Source: UBA668 sp041918155 (GTDB taxonomy: Bacteria > Actinomycetota > Acidimicrobiia > Acidimicrobiales > Ilumatobacteraceae). From it: a stretch of DNA of 64,000 bases. The translations under genes and the position numbers were made by a program. Position 1 is the stretch's first letter. The number at the start of each line of letters is the position of its first letter. Shown piece by piece: positions 53,674 to 62,161 of this stretch. Under the pieces are notes generated by a model. The model was not told where the DNA came from, searched no databases, and worked only from the letters and a program-made list of their open reading frames with translations. The stretch covers positions 1-64,000 of the forward strand of contig JAYRWH010000056.1 of NCBI GenBank assembly GCA_041918155.1. The letters are read 5' to 3'.

Positions 53674-55365
53674 GTGAGTGCCCTGGAACATCTGAATCAC
53701 CGAGCCCTCCGCGACACGGTGATCACGTTCCGCGACACCATGAGGGCCCACGCGCCCGGAATCAACCGCCTCAACGTGTATCCCGTGCCCGATGGCGACA
53801 CCGGCACGAACATGGCGCGCACCCTGGATGCGGTGGTGGCCGAGCTGGAGGCCGCCGACACCGAAGGCGCCAACGGCCACGCCAATACCTACGACGCGAT
53901 CAGCCACGGCAGCTTGATGGGCGCCCGTGGCAACAGCGGAGTGATCCTCAGCCAGATCCTGCGCGGCCTGTCCTCCACGCTGAAGGGGGCGAAAGAAGGC
54001 TCGGCCACGAAGGTGGCCGAGGCACTGAAGGCCGCCTCCGCCGCGGCCTACCAGGCTGTGCTGAAGCCGATCGAGGGCACGATCCTCACGGTGGTGCGCG
54101 AGTCGGCCGATGCTGCGTACGAAGCCGCCCATGAGGGCCAGTCGCTGTCGGGTGTATTGCGTGCCGCACGCGCGGCGGGCCGTTCGGCGCTCGCCCGCAC
54201 GCCCGAGATGCTGCCGGTGCTGAAGGACGCGGGTGTGGTCGATGCCGGCGGCGCCGGGTTCCTGCTGCTGCTCGATTCCGCCCTGCACGTCGTGGACGGC
54301 GAGCCGTTGCCCCTGCCCGAGCAGTACGAGGGCCCCTCCATCGCCCAGCTCGAGGCCGTGGCCCACCGCCACACCGAGGGCGGGATCGACGTCAGCGAGC
54401 TGCGCTACGAGGTCATGTACTTCCTCGACCTGCCCGACGAGCAGATCCAGACCTTCAAGGAGGATTGGGGCGGTATCGGCGACAGCATCGTCGTCGTCGG
54501 TGGCGACGGGCTATGGAACTGCCATGTCCACACCAACGACATCGGCGCGGCGATCGAGGTGGCCCTCGATCTCGGCGGCCGCCCCCGCACGATCCGCATC
54601 ACCGACCTGTTCGAGGAGATGGCCGAAGAGCACGACCAGCGCGAGGCCGCGCTCGGCGGCGGTCACAAAGGCACCGCGGGATTGCCCGCGGTCACGTGTG
54701 CGGTGGTGGCAGTAAGCAGCGGCGACGGCCTCTCCGAGCTGTTCGGGCAACTGGGCGTGCAAGGTGTGGTGACGGGTGGGCAGACGCTCAACCCATCCAC
54801 GGCCGAGCTGCTCTCCGCGGTGGAGGCGGTCAACGCACACGAGGTGATCGTGCTGCCGAACAACAAGAACATCATCCCGGTGGCCAAGCAGCTCGATGAG
54901 CTCACCGCCAAGACCGTGCGCGTGGTGCCCACCGAGTCCATGCCCGAAGCGCTCGCCGCGCTCGTGGTGTACGACCCCGAGGCCGGCGCCGAGACCAACT
55001 TCCAGGAGATGAGCGAGGCCGCCGACTCCGTCGCCACCGGCGAGGTCACTCAAGCCGTGCGTGCCACCAAGAGTGAGGCCGGCCCGATCGGCGAGGGCGA
55101 CTGGATGGGGCTCGTGCGTGGAGCCAAGCACTTGCCCAATGGCATCGCTGTCGTCGCCGGCACGCTCGACGGGGCCACGGTGGCTCTGCTGGAGAAACTG
55201 GTCGAGCCTCGGCGCGAGATCGTCACCGTCGTGGAGGGTGCCGACGCGACCGCCGGCCACACCGACGTGATCCAGGCATGGCTCGACGAGCACCGCCCCG
55301 AGGTGCAGGTCGAGGTGCACCGCGGTGGGCAGCCGCTGTACCCGTACCTCTTTGGCGTCGAGTGA
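53674..55365 (+). CDS. FakA/YloV-like DAK-domain kinase
   Basis: A 563-residue protein with an N-terminal dihydroxyacetone-kinase ATP-binding domain of the DhaL type (NVYPVPDGDTGTNMARTLDA, about residues 30-50, with the metal-binding aspartates; SLMGARGNSGVILSQILRG) and a C-terminal ~250-residue YloV/FakA domain (ISVTDLF-type stretch, HEVIVLPNNKNIIPVAKQL). In Firmicutes FakA phosphorylates fatty acids held by FakB/DegV proteins. Here it precedes recG, as in many Gram-positive genomes. No FakB is present in the window. GTG 53674 chosen by promoter spacing. Confidence 0.85.
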   Translation: MSALEHLNHRALRDTVITFRDTMRAHAPGINRLNVYPVPDGDTGTNMARTLDAVVAELEAADTEGANGHANTYDAISHGSLMGARGNSGVILSQILRGLSSTLKGAKEGSATKVAEALKAASAAAYQAVLKPIEGTILTVVRESADAAYEAAHEGQSLSGVLRAARAAGRSALARTPEMLPVLKDAGVVDAGGAGFLLLLDSALHVVDGEPLPLPEQYEGPSIAQLEAVAHRHTEGGIDVSELRYEVMYFLDLPDEQIQTFKEDWGGIGDSIVVVGGDGLWNCHVHTNDIGAAIEVALDLGGRPRTIRITDLFEEMAEEHDQREAALGGGHKGTAGLPAVTCAVVAVSSGDGLSELFGQLGVQGVVTGGQTLNPSTAELLSAVEAVNAHEVIVLPNNKNIIPVAKQLDELTAKTVRVVPTESMPEALAALVVYDPEAGAETNFQEMSEAADSVATGEVTQAVRATKSEAGPIGEGDWMGLVRGAKHLPNGIAVVAGTLDGATVALLEKLVEPRREIVTVVEGADATAGHTDVIQAWLDEHRPEVQVEVHRGGQPLYPYLFGVE

Positions 55366-55388
55366 CGTGTCGCCATGATGGGCCGCCG

Positions 55389-57512
55389 ATGACCGAGCTG
55401 GCCCTTCGCGACCTGGCCGCGATCGGTGTTGAGCGGCTGAAGGGGGTGGGCGACAAGAAGCTCGCAGCTTTGCGCGAGATGGGTATCGAGACGGTGCTCG
55501 ACCTGCTCACCTTCTATCCGCGCCGGTGGGTGGATCGTAGCGATGAGTGTCGGGTGAGCGACCTGCGTCCCGGGCAGGAGGCGCTGGTGCTCGTGACGGT
55601 GCGCAGCGTCGACAAGCGCATCGGCCGCAATCGCCGGCCGATCGTGGAGGCACTGGTGGGCGACGGCAGCGGCCGCTTTCACGTGGTCTTCTTCAACCAG
55701 GCGTGGCGCGAGAAGCAATTGCGCGAGGGGTTGCAGGTCGCTCTGTTCGGCAAAGCCGATGTGTACCGCGGCGGGTTGCAGATGACGAACCCGATCGTCG
55801 ACCTGATCGGCGACCGCACCGGCCGCATCGTGCCGATCTACCCGCAAAGCGACAAGAGCGGGCTCAACACCTGGGAAATCGCCGGCTGGGTGGAGGACGC
55901 GCTGCACCGATGCGAGGCGCGTGGGATCGCCGACCCGGTGCCCGACGAGGTGCGCCAACGGCTGGGGATGGTGACGCGCCACGAGGCGCTGCACAGCATC
56001 CACCTGCCCGAGTCGATGGCGGAGAAGGAGCGTGCCCGGCGCCGCCTGGCCTTCGACGAGCTGCTCCGCGTGCAGACCGTGCTGGTGATGCGCAAGCGGG
56101 CCCTCGAGCGCGAGTCGCGAGGCATCCGCCATGTCGTCGGGGGTGAACTGGTCGGTCGTCTGCTCGCCGCGTTCCCGTACGAACTGACCGGCGCGCAACG
56201 ACGGGTGATGGCGGAGATCGAGGCCGATCTCGCCGGCCCGCACCCGATGCACCGGCTGCTGCAGGGCGACGTGGGCGCGGGCAAGACGCTCGTGGCCGTG
56301 GCGGCGATGCTCACGGGCGTGCAGGGCGGCCACCAGGGCGCGCTGATGGCGCCCACCGAGGTGCTCGCCGAGCAGCACGCGGCAGGGGTGCGCGCCCTGC
56401 TCTCCGAGGTCACTGTGCCCGACCCAGGCAACCTGTTCGGCGACCGCCCGCTGCGGGTCGAGTTGCTCACGAACCGGGTGACCGGCTCGGATCGGCGCGA
56501 CGTGCTCGCCGGCCTGGCCGACGGCACGGTCGACATCGCCATCGGCACCCACGCGCTCATCCAGGAGGGCGTGCAGTTCCACAGCCTCGCGGTGGTGGTG
56601 GTCGACGAACAGCACCGCTTCGGCGTCGAGCAGCGCGCCGCGCTGCGGGCCAAGGGTGACGGGTCGCTCGTGCCCGACGTCCTGGTGATGACCGCCACAC
56701 CGATTCCGCGCACCGCGGCGATGACCGTTTACGGCGACCTCGACGTGAGCGTGCTCGACGAGTTGCCACCGGGCCGCACGCCCATCCGCACTCGTTGGGC
56801 CGAAGGGCCCCTTATGGAGCAGGGCGCGTGGGCCGCGGTGCGCGAGGAGGCCGCTGCCGGCCGCCAGGCGTTCGTGGTGTGCCCGCTCATCGAGGAGAGC
56901 GAGAAGCTGGAGGTCGCCAGCGCGCAGGAGACGTACGAGCGCTTGGTGTACGACGAGCTGCGTGGGCTGCGGATCGGGCTACTGCACGGGCGGATGCCGT
57001 CGGGCGAGAAGGAAGCCGTGATGAACCGCTTCCGTGCCGGCGACCTTGACGTACTCGTGGCCACCACGGTCATCGAGGTCGGCGTCGACGTGCCCAACGC
57101 GACCGTGATGGTGATCCTCGACGCCGACCGTTTCGGCATCGCCCAGCTCCACCAGTTGCGCGGCCGCGTCGGCCGCGGCGGACACGAGTCGCAGTGCTGG
57201 CTGCTCACGGGCGACACGGGCGGCATCAACCCGCGGGTGCAGGCCCTGGTGGATTCCACCGACGGCTTCTTCCTCGCCGAGGTGGATCTCGACCTGCGCG
57301 GCGAAGGCACGTTGATGAACACCGCGCAGAAGGGCCGCAGCGATCTCAAGCTGGCGTCGCTGCGTCGTGATCGCGAGTTGGTCGAGCAGGCGCGCAAGGT
57401 CGCCTTCGCGCTCGTCGATCCCGACCCGCTGCTGGAGCAGTCACCCGTACTGCTCGACGAGCTGCGCGTGGTGTTCGACCCCGAAGACGAAGAGTTCCTC
57501 TTCAAGAACTGA
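55389..57512 (+). CDS. recG: ATP-dependent DNA helicase RecG
   Basis: A 707-residue SF2 helicase that remodels stalled replication forks and Holliday junctions. The N-terminal wedge/OB domain (about 50-170, VLVTVRSVDKRIGRNRRPIV) precedes the helicase core: motif I GDVGAGKTLVA near residue 294, motif II VVDEQHRFGVEQRAAL, motif III MTATPIPRTAAM, motif VI QLHQLRGRVGRGGHESQC. The C-terminal domain ends FDPEDEEFLFKN. The ATG at 55389 gives the family start. The last 11 bases overlap a converging membrane-protein gene. Confidence 0.95.
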   Translation: MTELALRDLAAIGVERLKGVGDKKLAALREMGIETVLDLLTFYPRRWVDRSDECRVSDLRPGQEALVLVTVRSVDKRIGRNRRPIVEALVGDGSGRFHVVFFNQAWREKQLREGLQVALFGKADVYRGGLQMTNPIVDLIGDRTGRIVPIYPQSDKSGLNTWEIAGWVEDALHRCEARGIADPVPDEVRQRLGMVTRHEALHSIHLPESMAEKERARRRLAFDELLRVQTVLVMRKRALERESRGIRHVVGGELVGRLLAAFPYELTGAQRRVMAEIEADLAGPHPMHRLLQGDVGAGKTLVAVAAMLTGVQGGHQGALMAPTEVLAEQHAAGVRALLSEVTVPDPGNLFGDRPLRVELLTNRVTGSDRRDVLAGLADGTVDIAIGTHALIQEGVQFHSLAVVVVDEQHRFGVEQRAALRAKGDGSLVPDVLVMTATPIPRTAAMTVYGDLDVSVLDELPPGRTPIRTRWAEGPLMEQGAWAAVREEAAAGRQAFVVCPLIEESEKLEVASAQETYERLVYDELRGLRIGLLHGRMPSGEKEAVMNRFRAGDLDVLVATTVIEVGVDVPNATVMVILDADRFGIAQLHQLRGRVGRGGHESQCWLLTGDTGGINPRVQALVDSTDGFFLAEVDLDLRGEGTLMNTAQKGRSDLKLASLRRDRELVEQARKVAFALVDPDPLLEQSPVLLDELRVVFDPEDEEFLFKN

Positions 57513-57945
57513 GTGGCGGGGGCAGTGGGGCAGGAGCCTCGACCACCCGGCGACGGAAGCACAGGGTGATGAGCCAGCCGAGCGGGCCGACGAGTACGCC
57601 GAGGACGAACCCTTCGACGGTGCGGTAACGGTTCCGTCCGATGCGACCGCCCGCGTAACCGAAGCAGCACAGGACGGCCATCACGCCCGCGGCCATCCCG
57701 CCGATCCACATGCTCTCCCCACCGTCCGGCCAACCGTCATTGCGCGAGAAGTAGAACGCGAAGCCGGCGGCACCTGCGGCGAGGACGAGCAGCCATGTCA
57801 GGAACCATTGGCTCTTTGACTTGGAGAAACGGAGGAAGCGTTGCGCTTCGGCCTGATGCTCCGGCGCACTCTCGGCCCACGCCTTGCCGATCCACCACGG
57901 CACCACTTGCTCTCGCCTGCGATCCCTGGTCGGGCGCTTCATCAT
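57502..57945 (-). CDS. Membrane protein, function unknown
   Basis: A 147-residue protein with a charged N-terminal region (about 50 residues), then three hydrophobic segments (WFLTWLLVLAAGAAGFAFYF, MWIGGMAAGVMAVLCCFGYAGG and FVLGVLVGPLGWLITLCF) and a short proline-rich tail. No family is recognised. The ATG at 57945 was chosen over 57978 because AAAGGGG stands just upstream. It overlaps the end of recG by 11 bases on the opposite strand. Confidence 0.72.
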   Translation of the reverse strand: MMKRPTRDRRREQVVPWWIGKAWAESAPEHQAEAQRFLRFSKSKSQWFLTWLLVLAAGAAGFAFYFSRNDGWPDGGESMWIGGMAAGVMAVLCCFGYAGGRIGRNRYRTVEGFVLGVLVGPLGWLITLCFRRRVVEAPAPLPPPLSS

Positions 57946-58131
57946 GAGCCCCTTTCGACTCGCCGGTCGCTGTCTCAATTCTCTGCTCGGGGGCCTCGTT
58001 CTGCAAGCGAGCCAGGTCCGACGGGCGCGATTCGTGTCCCTGATGGCCCCAAATCGCGCCCGTGGGGGCGGGGGCGGTCAGCAGCGACCCGAAACGCGCC
58101 CAACCATGAAGGCCCGGCCGGGCAGCCCGAC

Positions 58132-58326
58132 CTATTGCCAGTCGTCGTCGCCGGCGGAGGTGTCCTCGTCGTCGGGCAACACGAGGTCCCAGCGGTCGCG
58201 GCAGTCCTCACAGCGGTAGGCGACGATGTCGCCGGGCAGCCATTCGCCGTCCTCGCGTGGGGGAGTGAGGAGGTGGCAGCGGCCGCCACAGTCGACACAG
58301 ACGATGGTGGCCTCTGGTTCCAACAC
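58132..58326 (-). CDS. Small zinc-ribbon protein
   Basis: A 64-residue acidic protein with C10-x2-C13 (VCVDCGG), a further C17, and C39-x2-C42 (RCEDCRDRWD), forming a zinc ribbon, and an acidic tail (DDEDTSAGDDDW). The start is a GTG at 58326. It faces rsmD across a region in which both -10 hexamers overlap. Function unknown. The 57946-58131 stretch upstream of its stop carries nothing I recognise. Confidence 0.75.
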   Translation of the reverse strand: MLEPEATIVCVDCGGRCHLLTPPREDGEWLPGDIVAYRCEDCRDRWDLVLPDDEDTSAGDDDWQ

Positions 58327-58331
58327 ACCCC

Positions 58332-58338
58332 TAGTCTG
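58332..58338. promoter_or_regulatory. Overlapping divergent -10 elements, zinc-ribbon gene / rsmD
   Basis: TAGTCTG reads TAGTCT on the plus strand (58332-58337), six bases before the rsmD GTG at 58344, and CAGACT on the minus strand (58333-58338), six bases before the zinc-ribbon GTG at 58326. Both transcripts are predicted leaderless. Confidence 0.45.
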
Positions 58339-58343
58339 GCCGG

Positions 58344-58862
58344 GTGAGAGTCATTGCGGGTGAGTTCGGAGGGCGCCGTTTGGTCGCCCCTGAGGGGGTC
58401 ACCACACGGCCCACGACCGACAAGGTGCGCCAGGCCGTGTTCAACTCGCTGATGAGCATGGGCGTACTGGAGGGTGCAGTGGTTGCCGACCTGTACGCGG
58501 GCTCTGGCGCGCTCGGGATCGAGGCGATCAGTCGCGGCGCGGCGAAGTGCACGTTCGTCGAGCGCGACCGTAATGCTCTCCATGCGCTGCGGGAGAACAT
58601 CGCCACGCTCGGCATCGATGACCGCTGCACGGTCTATGCGAGCGACGTGATGGCGTGGGTGCCCGCGATGCGCGGGGTGGATATCGCCCTCGTCGACCCG
58701 CCGTACGACTTCGACGGGTGGCACCAACTGCTCGGCCTGCTCGATGCCGGCCTGGTCGTGGCCGAGAGCGACGACCCCGTCGAACCGCACCCGGGCTACA
58801 CCCAAGTGCGCGCTCGCCGGTACGGGCGCACCTGGGTCACGCTTCTGGAACGGCTAGCCTGA
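58344..58862 (+). CDS. rsmD: 16S rRNA (guanine966-N2)-methyltransferase
   Basis: A 172-residue RsmD that methylates G966 of 16S rRNA with SAM. The start VRVIAGEFGGRRLVAPEG is the family N-terminus, TRPTTDKVRQAVFNSL binds RNA, VADLYAGSGALGIEAISRGA is the SAM motif and VDPPYDFDGW is the N6/N2-adenine/guanine catalytic motif (D-P-P-Y). The gene is followed by coaD, as in most bacteria. Its stop lies seven bases before the coaD start. Confidence 0.93.
   Translation: MRVIAGEFGGRRLVAPEGVTTRPTTDKVRQAVFNSLMSMGVLEGAVVADLYAGSGALGIEAISRGAAKCTFVERDRNALHALRENIATLGIDDRCTVYASDVMAWVPAMRGVDIALVDPPYDFDGWHQLLGLLDAGLVVAESDDPVEPHPGYTQVRARRYGRTWVTLLERLA
58855..58860 (+). promoter_or_regulatory. Putative -10 (TAGCCT) of coaD
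   Basis: TAGCCT ends nine bases before the coaD ATG at 58870 and lies inside the last codons of rsmD, so coaD may be transcribed alone as well as with rsmD. Confidence 0.35.
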
Positions 58863-58869
58863 ACGCCCA

Positions 58870-59358
58870 ATGGCGACGGTTCTCTACCCCGGCAGTTTCG
58901 ATCCGCTCCACCTCGGTCACATCGACGTGATCGAGCAGTCGGTCGCGCTGTTCGGCAAGGTGATCGTCGGAGTCATGCACAACCCCGGCAAATCCACGGG
59001 CATGTTCGATCTCGAACAGCGCAAGCAGATGATCCGCTCCAGCATCTCCTACCTCCCGTCGGTGAAGGTGATGGCCTTCGAGGGCCTTGCCGTCGACGCG
59101 GTGAAGCAGGTGAAGGCCGCGTTCATCGTCAAGGGACTGCGCACCGGCGGCGACTTCGAGGTCGAGCAGCAGATGGCGCACACCAACCACGCCGTCAGCG
59201 GCGTACGCACCGTCTACCTGCCGTGCAAGCCCGCCCTCGTGTCCATCAGCAGCCGCTTCATCCGCGAGATCGCGCAGTACGGTGGCGACGTCACCTCCCT
59301 GGTGCCGGCCCCGGTTGCTGCCGAGCTCGCCAAGTTGTTCCCGCCCAAGGGCGCCTGA
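58870..59358 (+). CDS. coaD: Phosphopantetheine adenylyltransferase
   Basis: A 162-residue CoaD (PPAT), which adenylylates 4'-phosphopantetheine in coenzyme A synthesis. The nucleotidyltransferase motif LYPGSFDPLHLGHIDVI opens it (T/H-x-G-H), and SISSRFIREIAQYGGDV near the C-terminus is the second conserved motif. The conserved lysine and arginine contacts lie in KGLRTGGDFEVE. It starts seven bases after rsmD. Confidence 0.96.
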   Translation: MATVLYPGSFDPLHLGHIDVIEQSVALFGKVIVGVMHNPGKSTGMFDLEQRKQMIRSSISYLPSVKVMAFEGLAVDAVKQVKAAFIVKGLRTGGDFEVEQQMAHTNHAVSGVRTVYLPCKPALVSISSRFIREIAQYGGDVTSLVPAPVAAELAKLFPPKGA

Positions 59359-59375
59359 TCAAACGGGACGATGCG

Positions 59376-60002
59376 ATGACCTACGACGACGAGTACGAAG
59401 ACGACGAATACGAAGAGCAGGCCGGCGGCTACGGCGGCCAGCAGTATTCCAACGACTCCGACGCGTACGTCCGCTCCACCGCGGGCTATGTCGGCGACGC
59501 CGAAGCGTTGCTGCGCCGGGCGATCGACATCATCGCCACCGCACCGACGATGCCGCTGTCGTCGTCGCCGCGTATCGACCGCGACGAGATCATCGAACTG
59601 TTGGAAGAGACCCTCCACCGCCTGCCCGATGAGATGCGTCAGGCCCGCTGGATGATCAAGGAGCGCCAGGAGTTCGTCGCCAAGACCCGCCGCGAGGCAG
59701 ACGAACTCCTCGAGGCCGCCCGCGTGCAGGCCGAGCGCATGGTGCAGCGCACCGAGGTCGTGCGTGCCGCCGAGACACGGGCTCGCCAGATCAGCGAGGC
59801 CGCCGATACCGACGCCCGCCGCCTGCGCCACGAGACAGAGGACTTCCTCGATCAGCGCCTGGCCAGCTTCGAGATCCTGCTCGACAAGCTCACCCGCACC
59901 GTCCAGGCGGGCCGTTCGCGGCTGGCCATCGGTACCCACAAGGCCACCGAGGCCGCCGAGGAAGACGAACTCGCGCAGGGTTTCTTCGACCAGGACCGCT
60001 GA
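59376..60002 (+). CDS. SepIVA/DivIVA-like coiled-coil protein
   Basis: A 208-residue protein with an acidic Tyr/Asp/Glu-rich start (TYDDEYEDDEYEEQAGGYGG), then a DivIVA-like helical region about residues 70-175 (DRDEIIELLEETLHRLPDEM and long heptad runs such as EADELLEAARVQAERMVQRT) and a short acidic tail. In mycobacteria the gene in this exact position (between coaD and the YceD/rnc genes) is SepIVA, a DivIVA-family septation and cell-growth factor. I infer an orthologue from position and coiled-coil character, not from a diagnostic motif. Confidence 0.7.
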   Translation: MTYDDEYEDDEYEEQAGGYGGQQYSNDSDAYVRSTAGYVGDAEALLRRAIDIIATAPTMPLSSSPRIDRDEIIELLEETLHRLPDEMRQARWMIKERQEFVAKTRREADELLEAARVQAERMVQRTEVVRAAETRARQISEAADTDARRLRHETEDFLDQRLASFEILLDKLTRTVQAGRSRLAIGTHKATEAAEEDELAQGFFDQDR

Positions 60003-60010
60003 TCCGCGGC

Positions 60011-60553
60011 ATGCGCAAACCATTGTCACCGCTGCGGGTCAATGCCGCCGAGCTGTTGCGTCGGCCGGGCGCCGAGAAGCATGTCGACATCGAGGTGCCC
60101 CTCGCCGACCTTGGTATCCCCGTTGAGGGCGCGGAAGCGGACGAGCGGTTCGCGCCCGGGGCGGAAGTGGCGGTGCACCTGCGGCTCGAGGCACTCAGCG
60201 ACGGCATCGTGGTCGACGGCACCCTCGATGTGCCGTGGCAGGGCACGTGCCGCCGGTGCCTGGCCGATACTGCCGGCGTCCTCCGCAGCGAGGTGCACGA
60301 GCTCTACCAGCGGGTGATCACCGACCCCGACGCGTTCGAGCTGGGGAGCGACCTGCTCGAGCTGGCGCCCCTCGTGCGTGAGCTGGTGCTGCTCGACGCT
60401 CCGGCCACCCCCTTGTGCCGCCCTGACTGCGCCGGCCTGTGCCCGACGTGCGGCGTGAACCGGAACGAGACCCCCTGTGGGTGCGCCCCGGCCCCGACCG
60501 ACCCCCGCTGGGAAGGCCTGGCCGGCCTGAAAGACCTTCTCGCGCCGGAATGA
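60011..60553 (+). CDS. yceD: YceD/DUF177 family protein
   Basis: A 180-residue DUF177 protein. The N-terminal half has the GTLDVPWQGTCRRCL motif with C-x2-C; the C-terminal half has CRPDCAGLCPTCGVNRNETPC-type cysteines (C-x3-C-x3-C-x2-C), a second metal-like cluster. YceD is linked to 23S rRNA/50S maturation and is almost always followed by rpmF, as here. It starts eight bases after the SepIVA-like gene. Confidence 0.9.
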   Translation: MRKPLSPLRVNAAELLRRPGAEKHVDIEVPLADLGIPVEGAEADERFAPGAEVAVHLRLEALSDGIVVDGTLDVPWQGTCRRCLADTAGVLRSEVHELYQRVITDPDAFELGSDLLELAPLVRELVLLDAPATPLCRPDCAGLCPTCGVNRNETPCGCAPAPTDPRWEGLAGLKDLLAPE

Positions 60554-60641
60554 GCGAGTAGCGACTGGCCCTGCCGCGCCGCTAACCTCTTCTAGCTCGT
60601 GTGCTGTGGGTGTCTGTCCCCGGCCGATCCCGGGAGTCATC

Positions 60642-60821
60642 ATGGCTGTTCCCAAGAAGAAGAAGTCGAAGTCGAAGACGCGCAGTCGCCGCGCCGGCAA
60701 CTGGAAGCTCGGCGCGCCGTCGCGCAGCGTCTGCCCGCGTTGCGCCGCCGCCAAGCTGCCGCACACCGTGTGCCCCTCGTGCGGCTGGTACAAGGACCGC
60801 GTCGCGATCGAAGTCGGCTGA
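60642..60821 (+). CDS. rpmF: 50S ribosomal protein L32
   Basis: A 59-residue L32 with the family opening AVPKKKKSKSKTRSRRAG and zinc ligands C31-x2-C34 and C44-x2-C47 (C-plus form, like L28 in this window). The ATG at 60642 follows CGGGAG; an upstream ATG at 60606 would only add an unlikely 12 residues. The yceD-rpmF-plsX-acpP order is conserved across bacteria. Confidence 0.95.
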   Translation: MAVPKKKKSKSKTRSRRAGNWKLGAPSRSVCPRCAAAKLPHTVCPSCGWYKDRVAIEVG

Positions 60822-60832
60822 GCCGCACCGCC

Positions 60833-61804
60833 ATGCTGCCGATCGCTGTCGATGCGATGGGTGGCGACAAGGCGCCCGGAGAGATCCTCGCCGGGGCTCG
60901 TGCCGCTGCCGCGCTAGGCATCTCCGTGGTGTTGGTGGGCCCTGAAGGGCTCGACGGCATTGGAGATCTTCCGCTCATCCCTGCCTCCGAAGTCATCGCC
61001 ATGGACGACGACGCGGCGTCGGGTGTGCGCCGCAAGAAGGATTCCACGCTCGTGCGCGCCGCCGAGGCCGTGCGCGACGGCAAGGCCGGCGCGATGGTGT
61101 CCGCGGGCAACACCGGGGCCACGATGGCCTCCGCCCTGTTGCGCATGGGCCGGATCAAGAACGTCAACCGCCCGGCCATCGCCGTGCCCGTACCGGTGCC
61201 CGGCCACCTTCCCAACATCATGCTCGACGCCGGCGCCAACGCCGAGGTGCAGGTCGAGTGGCTGGGCCAGTTCGCCCGCATGGGCAGCATCTACGCCCGC
61301 CACCGCTTCGGCATCGCCGCCCCGAAAGTGGGCCTGCTCTCCATCGGTGAAGAGCCCGGCAAGGGCGACTCGCTGCGCAAGGAGGGCTACGAGCTGCTCT
61401 CCAACACGCCGGGGATCGATTTCATCGGCAATGTCGAGGGTCGCGACCTCATGCTGAAGACCGCCGATGTGATCGTCACCGACGGGTTCACCGGCAACGT
61501 CGCGCTGAAGACGCTCGAGGGTGCGCTCAAGGGCGTGTTCAGCGCCCTGCTCGCCGCATTCGCCGCCGAGCCGCAGTACAAGGAACACGCCGACGCCTTG
61601 CTGCCGGCCCTGCTGCCCTTGTACGCCCAGCTCAGCCCCGACACTTACGGCGGCGCGGTCTTGCTCGGGGTGGACGGTATCTGCATCATCAGTCATGGCT
61701 CCTCGGGCGAGACGGCGATGGTGAATGCGATCAAGCTGGCCGACGAGATGTCCCGCAGCGGCCTCGTCGCCGAGATCACGGCAGCCTTCGCCGCGGACGA
61801 GTAG
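60833..61804 (+). CDS. plsX: Phosphate acyltransferase PlsX
   Basis: A 323-residue PlsX, which forms acyl-phosphate from acyl-ACP for PlsY-type phosphatidate synthesis. The family signatures IAVDAMGGDKAPGEIL, MVSAGNTGATMASALLRMGR, PVPVPGHLPNIMLDAGANA and VGLLSIGEEPGKG, then VTDGFTGNVALKTLEG are present. It begins 11 bases after rpmF. In the Mycobacterium branch this gene is often missing; its presence here with acpP next door keeps the ancestral arrangement. Confidence 0.93.
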   Translation: MLPIAVDAMGGDKAPGEILAGARAAAALGISVVLVGPEGLDGIGDLPLIPASEVIAMDDDAASGVRRKKDSTLVRAAEAVRDGKAGAMVSAGNTGATMASALLRMGRIKNVNRPAIAVPVPVPGHLPNIMLDAGANAEVQVEWLGQFARMGSIYARHRFGIAAPKVGLLSIGEEPGKGDSLRKEGYELLSNTPGIDFIGNVEGRDLMLKTADVIVTDGFTGNVALKTLEGALKGVFSALLAAFAAEPQYKEHADALLPALLPLYAQLSPDTYGGAVLLGVDGICIISHGSSGETAMVNAIKLADEMSRSGLVAEITAAFAADE

Positions 61805-61807
61805 CCT
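61802..61807 (+). promoter_or_regulatory. Putative -10 (TAGCCT) of acpP
   Basis: TAGCCT overlaps the plsX stop and ends eight bases before the ATG at 61816. Confidence 0.35.
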
Positions 61808-61815
61808 CCACTTCG

Positions 61816-62151
61816 ATGCCACACCTGGTGGCACCAGATGTTCCGGAGTATCCAGTGCCTGCTGAAACCCATGTCGAACAGGGTCCGCTCGACCGCAACG
61901 GCGTGTTCGAGATCGTCCGCGCCAACCTGGCCGACATCCTCGAGATCGACCCGTCCACCATTTCCGAGGGGCAGTCGTTCGTCGACGACCTCGATGCTGA
62001 TTCGCTCGCGCTGATCGAACTCGTCGAAGCGCTCGAAGAAGATCTCGCCGAGCGCTCGGTGGGCTTCCGCATCGAGGATGAGGATCTCGTCGACCTCAAG
62101 ACCGTGCGCGACGCGGTCGACTACGTCTACGAGCGAGTCAAGGGCGCCTGA
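61816..62151 (+). CDS. acpP: Acyl carrier protein with N-terminal extension
   Basis: A 111-residue ACP. The phosphopantetheine serine is S63 in LDADSLALIELVEALEE (D-S-L), preceded by FEIVRANLADILEIDPSTIS and followed by the third helix VDLKTVRDAVDYVYERV. The ~28-residue N-terminal extension (rich in Pro, Val, Glu) is unusual; a later in-frame start at a weaker codon cannot be excluded. It carries the growing acyl chain for fatty acid synthesis and is the acyl donor for PlsX. Confidence 0.9.
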   Translation: MPHLVAPDVPEYPVPAETHVEQGPLDRNGVFEIVRANLADILEIDPSTISEGQSFVDDLDADSLALIELVEALEEDLAERSVGFRIEDEDLVDLKTVRDAVDYVYERVKGA

Positions 62152-62161
62152 GATTTCCCCC

